A DNA stretch of 17,492 nucleotides. It comes from Chromatiales bacterium. Lineage in GTDB: Bacteria; Pseudomonadota; Gammaproteobacteria; Chromatiales; Chromatiaceae. The notes below the pieces were generated by a model that saw nothing but the letters and a program-made list of their open reading frames with translations, made no database searches and was not told the DNA's origin. The stretch lies in assembly GCA_022360595.1 (NCBI GenBank), contig JAKSCN010000417.1, positions 1-17,492 of the forward strand, written 5' to 3'. Positions within the stretch are counted from its first letter, which is position 1. Each line of letters opens with the position of its first letter. The translations under genes and the position numbers were made by a program. Below are positions 6,656 to 16,500 of this stretch, one piece after another.

Positions 6656-7552
6656 ATGAATAGGCGTCGAGGGGTAGGGCTTGGGCTAACGCTCTTCATA
6701 GCCATACTGGTGGGATATCTCATCAGTACTGGTTTGAAAAAGAGCGAGGTTGTTTCGCATCAGAATAAGGCGATCAGCAAAACGGTAGTGCAGCGTTATG
6801 AGCTGAAGAACAAAACGGGCCGGTTACAGAGAGACGTTACTTTCTGGGTATATGGACCAGTTGAACAGACGGTGGCGAATCGAATCGCCGATGTGGAAGT
6901 CAGTCATGAGTATCAGGTCCACAGGGATGACCAGGGAAATCGTGTTATGACTTTTCAACTACCTCAGATACCACCGTATGGCAGTGTGATCATAGACATC
7001 AACAGTAGATTGAAAGCGAACACTGAACAGAGTGACGAAGCGATGACCTTGTTACAGCGTTATTTGCAGGCTGAGCCGCTGATTGAATCAGATGATCCAC
7101 GGCTTGTGAAGGTGGCGCGATTATTTCGTCAGCAAGAGAGTGAGGCACGTGCAAAAGCCGTCTACCAATGGGTGGTGGAAAATATAAAACGTTCGGATTA
7201 TCAGTCGCGGGCCCTTGGTGCAAAAAAGACATTGCAAACCCGACAGGGCGATTGTACTGAATTTGCCCATCTCTACACAGCGCTGGCCCGCGCTGCCGGT
7301 ATACCCGCGCGGGTGGTGTCGGGGTACCGCTATCAGGGAAGTGCTTTGATGCGCAGTGATGATCGACATGACTGGGCTGAGGTGCTTCTCAACAAGCAGT
7401 GCCGTGTGGTCGACACCCATGCGCGAAAGTTCTTGGCAGATGAAGACAGTTATATCGCCATCATGCGTTTAGACACACAAGGTGGCAGACCGCTTGTCGG
7501 TCATCAACGATACAAAGTCAATAACAAGGCTATCCGCGTTCAACAGTTTTAG
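6656..7552 (+). CDS. membrane-anchored transglutaminase-like cysteine enzyme
   Basis: 298-aa protein of the transglutaminase core superfamily, whose members are proteases, amidases or cross-linking enzymes. An N-terminal membrane segment (about residues 8-25) places the rest outside the cytoplasm. About 40-130 is a beta-rich region, and about 155-260 is the catalytic domain. The triad is intact: Cys200 in QGDCTEFAHLYTALARAAGI, His238 in RHDWAEV, Asp253 in VVDTHARKF. GIPARVVSGYRY is also typical of the fold. The start at ATG 6656 has only a weak AAGG close by, but it gives a sensible basic-then-hydrophobic N-terminus. It sits between two large exported proteins, with gaps of 62 and 32 bases, so a role in maturing or linking them is plausible but inferred. 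Substrate and reaction are not shown by the sequence. Confidence 0.92.
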   Translation: MNRRRGVGLGLTLFIAILVGYLISTGLKKSEVVSHQNKAISKTVVQRYELKNKTGRLQRDVTFWVYGPVEQTVANRIADVEVSHEYQVHRDDQGNRVMTFQLPQIPPYGSVIIDINSRLKANTEQSDEAMTLLQRYLQAEPLIESDDPRLVKVARLFRQQESEARAKAVYQWVVENIKRSDYQSRALGAKKTLQTRQGDCTEFAHLYTALARAAGIPARVVSGYRYQGSALMRSDDRHDWAEVLLNKQCRVVDTHARKFLADEDSYIAIMRLDTQGGRPLVGHQRYKVNNKAIRVQQF

Positions 7553-7559
7553 CGCGGAT
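7532..7559. repeat. 7-bp inverted repeat across the stop codon of the transglutaminase-like gene
   Basis: ATCCGCG at 7532-7538 is exactly complementary to CGCGGAT at 7553-7559, with a 14-base loop that contains the TAG stop (7550-7552). There is no T tract after it. The ribosome binding site of the giant gene (AGGAAG, 7572-7577) starts 12 bases downstream. It may be a weak attenuating or processing hairpin within the operon. Confidence 0.4.
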
Positions 7560-7584
7560 TGAATCGATAATAGGAAGCAGTTGA

Positions 7585-10500
7585 ATGATTAGAAGGATGA
7601 AAGGTCAAGCATCAGGTCTCTATCTGTTGGCTCTTACATTCCTATTAAGTGTCTTTCAGGTAAGTGCTGCAGTCATTGAGCACAGTGGTACATTGAGCGC
7701 AGATGAGACTTGGAGTGCTGCTGATATTCATGTAATAAACAGTACTGTTACTGTTCCGAATGGGATTGTCCTAACAATCGAGCCTGGAGCAATTATTAAG
7801 GCACATGAATATGCAAAGTTAAAAGTGAATTCTGATGGGCTTGTCGCTCAAGGGAATGAGTCATCACCAATTATCTTCACATCAATAAAAGATGATATTG
7901 GAGGAGATACTAATGGTGACGATTTTGGCAGCAGTCCTGTTGCCGGCGATTGGGGAGGTGTGCATATTCAAGATGCAAGCAATGTCTTGGATATCGCTTA
8001 TTGGGATGTAAGTTACGGAGGGTCTGACGCATTTTTTGAGACAGATGAGTCGCCAGCACAAATATATCTCGAAAATTCTGATGCAACTATTCGTAATAGC
8101 ACATTCAGTCATGGCGGATACATGGGAGTGCTGCTTGGAGGTGGTAGCCCTCTAATCACTAATTGCAATATTAGCAACAATAATATAGGGATAGTGGTCG
8201 GTGAGAATTTATATTGGAATCTTGAGAGAGGAAAAAATCAACAAAATGATGTGGCTAGATCATCAAATATTTCAATAACGAATAATATAATATCTGAGAA
8301 TTATAAAGGTATAGAGTTTTGGCCCATGTCAGAGGGCTCTAATACTTTAGTTTCGATAACAGATAATCAAATAAGTCTGAATAGGTATGGCATAAAAAAT
8401 TCTTCTTGGGCTTCTGGAATAGAGCTTAGTCTGGTAAATAATCAGATAACGAATAATGAAGACTATGGAATATTATTAAGTTCAGATTTCGAAGTGGGAT
8501 CGATTAGAGAAAACACGATATCCGGTAATAATTTCCCTTTATATTTATCGTATTCGTTACTCCCTAACTCCTCTGATAACAATGCTGTTTATGGTAATAC
8601 CCATGACATTTGGAAGATTGTGGGGAATAGCCGGGATACAGATTTAGAGTTAGCTGCTGGTCCTGTCTACTATTTTTCGAGTGGCTCAGCAAAAAGTAAT
8701 GCCAATCTTTCGATTCAGGAAGGATCAATTCTTAAATTCTTTAGGGGTACTTCTCTTGAAATAAATGGTGAACTGAATGCATTAGGAACCATAAGTGCTC
8801 CTATTGTTTTTACTTCCTTCAGAGATGGTAGTGTTCAGGGTGATTTATATAATGGCGAAACGAGCAATGGATGGCCAGGCGATTGGGAGGGTATTCGCTT
8901 AATAGGTGCCTCAGCTTCGGAAATTAACTATGTAACAGTTCGTTATGCTCATACAGGCCTCGATTCACAAAATTCAAATATAGATATCAGCAATAGTAGT
9001 ATTGTTGCTTCTAGGAGTAATGGAGTTCAAGCATCCGGGGGTGAGGTGAATATATCTCACAGTATGATCTGGGGCAGCGGGGATGATGGTGTTCGTGCTA
9101 CTTCTGATGCTTTGGTCAACATAATCGATACTGAACTAAGCAGTAATGGCAACGGATTTGTCAATGAAAGCAATAGCTCTAATAGCGCTGATAAATCTTG
9201 GATTTTTGGTAATCGTACCACAGGGGTGAAAAATAGTAGTGCAACTGAAATCACTGCGCAGGATACTTGGTGGGGGGATGTTGATGGCAGTGGTCCTTAC
9301 GAGACAGTAAATAACCCTTCTGGAACTGGAGATCATGTTGAAGGTTCTGTCAGGTATGATAATTATAAAACAGAAATACCGATAGATTTTAGTTATACCA
9401 ACTTCACGGCTAAAGGTGTTACTGGGCGGGGTACTTTGCCAATCGCCACGGTCTACCAAGGTGCGTTATCTGATGAGTGGGATTCAGTGAATTTTGACCC
9501 TAGTAAGACTGTGGTCTGGAGTACTGATAAGATCGATATTGGTTACACAGATCTTGATCCTGATCGACAATATAAAATTCGTGTTAGCTCATATAGTGAA
9601 GATGATTATCAGCCACATCTTCAGATAACGGATGGCGATGGCGAAATTATTTCTCCAAAATTTGCTATCCCGAATGATATTGTCAATACATTGGAATACG
9701 CATTACCTCCCACCAGTTATGATAATGGAACTATACGATTACATTTTATAAATTATACTCCAAGCGGTATTAAGCCGAGAATCTCCCTGTCGGAGATATG
9801 GCTGCTTGAGGATAAGGACTTAATAGTTCAGCCAGCAGAGGTTCTTGCTGTTGATTATAATGATTTTGATGGTAGTCAAGATCTGAGTAAAGGGGATGAA
9901 TTTTACTTCCATTTTAGTCAACCGATGAGTGCTGCGTCGTTGGTTGATGGTAGTGCTGATGCCAATACTAAACTCGCTCTAAGTAGTGGAGGTGTTTACG
10001 GAACCACCAATGCTATCCGTTGGAGTGAAGATAGTATGACAGCTATAGTTTCACTAACTGATGGATATAGTATTGATGGAACTGAATCAGTTTTTGTGAG
10101 TGGTTTGTTGGATGCCAATAATTTTCCAGTTATTGGTAATCTGACATTATCGCTTACTGATACAGTTAATCCGATATTTGAGTCAATAGAATGGAATGAT
10201 GCTGATGATAGTAATGCTTTGAGTTTGGATGACCAACTCATATTTCATTTTAGTGAGGCTATGGATGAGAGCATTATTACAAATGGAACTGATACGGCTG
10301 ATGTCCACCTTTCTCCCGAAAATAAGAGCTATGGAGCAATAAACAGTGTTAGTTGGTCGGAAGATAGGCGTGCAGTAACTATCAATATAACGGCCGATTA
10401 TACAATCTTCGGCGATGAATGGGTTGATCCCAGTGATCAGCTTGTTGATGTGGCTGGAAATAGCACTAATGAAACTCTTAGATTGAATGCTATTGATACC

Positions 10501-13500
10501 GATCCACCACAAATTATTGCGGTACACTACAATGACGTTGACGGTAATGGTGCATTAAGTGTTGGCGATCTCTATCGCTTTGTATTTAGTGAATTGATGA
10601 ATAAAACAGCATTCGATACTGATCCTATTGCTGCTAACACCCAACTTAATCCGGAAGGAGAAATTTACGGCCTGGTTAATGATGTATGGGAGTGGAATGG
10701 TACTAGTACAGTATTGGATTTATATCTCACTGATGGTTTTAGTGTGACCGGTGATGAGCAGGTAGTACCGGATGCAACATTGACTGATAGAGCGGGTAAT
10801 TCAATAGAAAATACTGCTAACCTAACTCTTCAAGATACTATTGCACCCCAATTGCTTCAGATTAGCGCGAGTCAGCAGAATCCCGTATTTAGCACTTTAG
10901 ATACTCAGCTGACATTACAATTTGATACGGCTATGAATCCTGCAGTTATGCCTATAGTTACACTCTCTGGAGTTGGTAACGGACCGACTATATCTCCGGG
11001 GGAATGGAGTAGCAGGATTTATCCAAATGATACTTATTCAATAATGGATATAGGCTTTGATTCAAGCCATGCAGGTGATTGGCAAGTATCTGTATCAGGA
11101 GCTGAAGATTTAGCTTCTAATGTTCTGTCTGAGGTTGCGAATATTCATGCGATATCTATTGTTAACCCACTGTTCCAAGTTAGCAATTATTCAGCTTCTC
11201 CCTACGTCAATACTATAAACACTAGTGAAGTGACTATTAATGGTCGACGTGATGTTGACACCAGTGTTTGGCTTAACGGTAACGAAGTCGTTGCATCTGG
11301 GGCTAGTTCTTGGAGTATTGAGCTGAGTTTAAATGAAGGCGACAACACTTTACTTTTTGAAGAAAAAGATATTGATGGTGCAGTGATTAAGTCAATCACA
11401 TTGCTCTTTGCTGTAGATCTTGTGGCTCCTGAAGCACCAGTAGTAAATTCCTATCCTGCAGAAACTACCCTGTCAGTAATCACGCTAAGTGGAACTAAAG
11501 AGGCAAGTACCTCTTTATGGCTGGATAATGTTCAGGTCCTTCCGCTCAGTGATGATACGGATTGGAACTATACATTGGCGCTGGCTTTAGGAGGGAATAG
11601 CTATGTATTAACCGCACGCGATCAGAGCGGCAATATCAGCCCGGCGGTTAATATCACTATTACCCGAAATGAGATTCCAGAGGTCCCGCCAAGTGTCAGT
11701 GGCCTCCAATTGGGTAACCAGCCGTTGAGCGCGGGAACGGTTGTTACCGCCAGCGGCATGCTTGGTGTGACGGCAACCTCCGAGGTGGGCATCAGCCGCG
11801 TTGAGTTCTATCTAGATGGTCAGTTATTGGCAAGTGACAATAGTGGCAGTGATAGTTACCGTACCTATTGGGATCTGAGCCAAGTCACCGATGGATCACA
11901 CACGCTACGGATCAAAGCGATCAGCAGTACTGGTCTGGAAAGTGACCTGACTGTTTCAGTAGTAGTTGCATTGGCCGTACCTGCTGTACCCCAAATTACT
12001 TCGCCGATAAATGGCTTGTTAACGGCACAGGCTACTCAAGCCGTTCTTGGGGGAACCGAAATAAATAGTCAGGTTCAACTCTACCTTAATGACCAACCTA
12101 TGGGTGCGGCATTTGATGCTGACGCAAATGGTCACTTCAATACGTCAATACAGCTGATTGAGGGCGAGAATCGACTACAGGCCAGTGCGATCAATCGTGT
12201 CGGTGAGAGTGCACAAAGTCAGACGGTGACGGTCACGCTTGACAGCTCGCTACCCGCAGCTCCGATAGGCCTTAGGGCAGTGACATTGGATAGCGGACGC
12301 ATAGCTCTAAGCTGGTTACCGGTTGCCGGTGATATCACGGGGTATAATCTCTATCGCCACACAGCAACTTTTGATACCGCAGGGCAGGCGGTAAAGATTA
12401 ATCAGTCGCTGCTGAGCAGTACTGAGTATGAAGACCTACCGGCTGTTGATGGCACCTATTACTACCGGGTTAGTGCAGTCAATAAGGTGGGCACCGAGGG
12501 GGATCTCTCCGATGCCGCCTATGCTAGTGTAGACAGAACACCACCACGAGCTCTTGATATCTCGTATTTACCGTTGGGCCATTACGATGCAGTCAACAAC
12601 CGCTATGCACAAGGGCGGGTTGAAATTACCGTGACAGTCAGTGAACCGCTGCTCACCATCCCGTTTCTCAGTTGGGTGGTCGATGGTGGCGCACCGGTTG
12701 CAGCGGTGCTGGAGAAGTTCAGCGAGAATGAGTACCGCGGCTATATCGATATCACCCAAGCGGCCGGTAGCGGCACCGCCTATGCGATCTTCTCGGCCCA
12801 TGATACAGCGGGAAATCGCGGTACGGTGGTTGAAAGCGGAGGGCAGATCGAGATCGATACCAAGGGTCCCGAAGTGGTCGCTATTCAGCTCGACCCCGCC
12901 CACCCGATCAAAAATAACCAGACCAACCCGGTAACGTTGGCCGTCACCCTGCAGTTGGATGAACCCTTGGCGGTCGGTCAACAGCCTGACCTGGGGTTAA
13001 CCTTACCGCTTAGTGGTGGCAGTGTATCGGTGGATAACTTCAGCACTACCGATCGGGTGTACTGGCAGGGCAGTGCCAGGCTTACCGCCGAGGCGGGGCT
13101 GGCGGCACCGGAACTGCTGCTATTTGACTATCAGGGCGTTGATGCCCTGGGTAACGAAAGCACCCGCATCCAGGATGCATTCCGCCCGCAAGTCTATCAG
13201 GGTGACCTCCCGCCGCTGGCAGTGCCCGCCCAATGTACGGCAGAAGCCCTACCCAATGGTGCAATGCAGTTGAATTGGCAGGCGGTGGATGAAGCATCCG
13301 ATTACCGGATCTACCGTAAGGCGCCGGGTGAAACGGCACTCACCCCACACGGCTTAAGCGGTGGACAACTGAGCTTTCAGGAAGCACCGGGTGCGGATGG
13401 CGACTATGAGTATGCGGTTGCCAGCGTGCGTCAGGCCAACGGTGAGACCGCCTACAGTGCGCCCTGTGCGTCACAGCATGTCACTATTGATTCGATTACA

Positions 13501-16500
13501 CCGGTAGCGCCCTCGGCGCTTACCCTCTCACTGATTGGAGCGGGTATCGAAGCGAAATGGGTGCATGCTGAAGCGGGCGAGGGCATCACCTATCGTCTCT
13601 ATCGGGACAGCCTGTCACCCATCACAGCGGTGGATCAGTTAACACCGGTCCGCGATGAGGTGGAAGTGCTGAGCGTTATCGATTCGAATCCAACCGTAGG
13701 TTTTGCCAACTATGTGGTGACAGCGGTGGATCACGCCGGTAACGAGTCATTGCCCTCCAATACGGCATACCTCAACTTTGAACTGCTGCCTATCAGTCAG
13801 TTCACTATCGTGAAACCGATGGATCAGCCTCCTGAGCTGAGCTGGGTGCATAAATCCGCCACCATCGATCACTATGATCTCTATCTGGCCGATCCCCAAT
13901 TGGGCTTCAAACTCAATGACATGGGCCTGACCGGCACCGCCTATCAGGACCTGGCGGCCGGCGAGCAGGAGCGGCTCTACACTGTGGTGGCGGTGGACAA
14001 CGTGGGAGCTGAAAGTGTCGGTCGCAGCCTGCTGTTGCCGCAGCTTGAGATCAATCCGCCGACCGAGCTGCTGCTCAAGCGCGGTACCATGAACCGCCTC
14101 AGCTACACCCTGACAAACCACGGGCAACACGCCATCCGCAACGCCCAACTGAAGGTGACGGCTGCGGGCAATGTGCATCAATCCCAACCGTTTGATCTGG
14201 CGGCGGGGCAGAGTACCGTGGTATCCGTAGTGGTCGGGGGCTACCAGTCGTTGGGTGACACTGAGCTGCTGCAGGCACAGGTGGAGATACGCCCCAACGA
14301 TGATGAACTGGTGCAGATACACCATGAACAGACCGCTTCGGTAAGTGATGCCGGTTTAACTGTCGGCCTTGCCGTGCAGAACATGATTCGTGGTGGTAGT
14401 GGCGAAGTGCGTTTCACTCTGGAGAACAGCTCCGATGTGGAACTGGAGCTGATCACCGCCCGCGCCAACGGTGCCAACCCTTCCGATCAGGTGCTGGTCA
14501 AGCTCCTGGATGAGGATGAGAATGTTCTGGCGACAGCACCACTGCACCAGCTCCTCGGTGATGTGATCACCCTCTCCAATGGCACCACGGTGGCCCGGAT
14601 AGCGGCGGGTGAGCACTTCACTTCCGACTGGACTCCCATCATCATTCCTCAGGCATCGCCGGATCAGATCACGGTGCAGCTCGATATATCGGCGCTGCAC
14701 TACCAACTGGGCCATGACACCCAGGTGAGTATTGCCGGGGTGAGCGGTCGCCGGGATGTCCCGCTGCTGGAGACCCCATACTACGGTGCGGTGGACAGTA
14801 TTACCCCGGCGCTCAGCTATGGCGATCAGCCGATTACGATCAGTGGTCGCGCGTTGGTACGCAGCGATGATACTCCGCTGGGCTATGCTCCGCTGAACCT
14901 GGTGCTTAGTATCAACGGCTTTGAGCGGGTGATCGAGGTGATGACTGGTGATAACGGCCAGTTCAGTATCGACTATACCCCACAACCCCATGAAACAGGC
15001 ACTTTCACCGTGGCGGCGACTCACCCCGATCTGGTTGAACGGCCTGAGCAGGGGCGCTTTGTCGTGGGCGGGGTTCGCCTGCAGTACGACCTCTACAAGC
15101 TGCGCACAGCGAAGCACTATGACCAAGCGGTTAGCCTGAACGCAACGGCCAGTGACGGGGTTGGGTTCCAGAACCTACGGTTTGAATTGCGGTTAGAGGA
15201 TCAACCGAGTGGTTCCCTGCCGACCGGCATCACGCTGACTCCTGGTTCCTCTCTTACCCTGAGTGCGGGGCAATCGGCCCCGATGAGCATGACCCTGAGT
15301 GCCGATACAGATGCGCCTGAAACAGGTGAATTTGTTGTACGAGTGGTGAGCGATGAAGTGCCTGATCGGCCTCTGGATACGCTCATAGTCAGCTACCGCC
15401 TGGTGGATGCCTCGGCTCAGCTGCGCTTTGAACCCAGCAGTTTAATGACTGGGGTGGCGCCGGGTGATCGAATCAGTGAAGTGCTCACCCTCAGCAACAA
15501 AGGGCTGTTGCCTGCCGAGAATGTCACCCTGTCGCTGATCAATAACGACGATCTGGATTGGGTCAGCATGAATACCCCGGCTCAAGTGGGTCGGCTCGAC
15601 CTGGGTGATACGTACGAGGTTGGGTTGACGTTTGCGCCGGAGGCTAATGTGCCCCCTAACGTTTATGAGATAGGTGTTGCCGCCACTGCCAATGGTGAAG
15701 TGTTGGCGACTACAGGCATCAGTGTCACGGTGTCTGCTGGGGGTGAAGGATGGGTGCAGTTCAAGATCGAGGATATCTACACTGGCACCAAAGATGACAA
15801 CGGTATGAGGATCGAAGGTCTCGAAGGCGCCAAAATTTCCCTGCAGCATGAGCTATTGTCTACGGTACATGAGAGTTTTATCTCCGGTGTTGGAGGCGAG
15901 GTGCTCACCTCGCTGCTACCTGCCGGTAGCTACCGCTATCGCATTACCGCACCTGACCATGTGGAAGCGACAGGGCGTCTTGCGGTGCGGGCAGGTGTTG
16001 TCTCCAATGAGCGGATATTTTTGGACTCTGAAGTGGTTACGGTGCACTGGTCTGTGACCGAGACCACTATTCAGGATCTCTACAACATTACGCTCACGGC
16101 CACTTACGCGGTGAATGTTCCAACGGCGGTGATCGCCCTGGAGCCTGCGAGCATCAGCCTGCCGTACCTGAAGGCGGGGGATGTCTACTACGGGGAATTG
16201 GCGCTCACCAATTATGGCCTGATCCGTGCTGATGATGTGCAGCTTGAGCTACCGCCGGAAGATGAGTACCTGCGGGTTGAGGCGCTGATCGACAACCTGC
16301 CCACTACCCTGGCCCCCAAGCAACGGGTGGTGATTCCGTATCGCATTACAGCGGTGAAGAATCTGGAGGCGGATGTCACCGGCGGCGGCTGTTTTAGCTA
16401 CTCGAACTCCATTAAAGCCAAGGCCAGCTCCGAGTGTGCCAATGGGGATACGGCTAATCGAAGCTCTAGCACTGCTATCACGCACCGTTCAGGAGGAAGC

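Noticed and set aside
14356..15126. 256-codon open frame on the minus strand
   Set aside because: It is the complement of the GC-rich part of the giant gene, where stop codons are rare on the opposite strand. No domain, signal or ribosome binding site was found.
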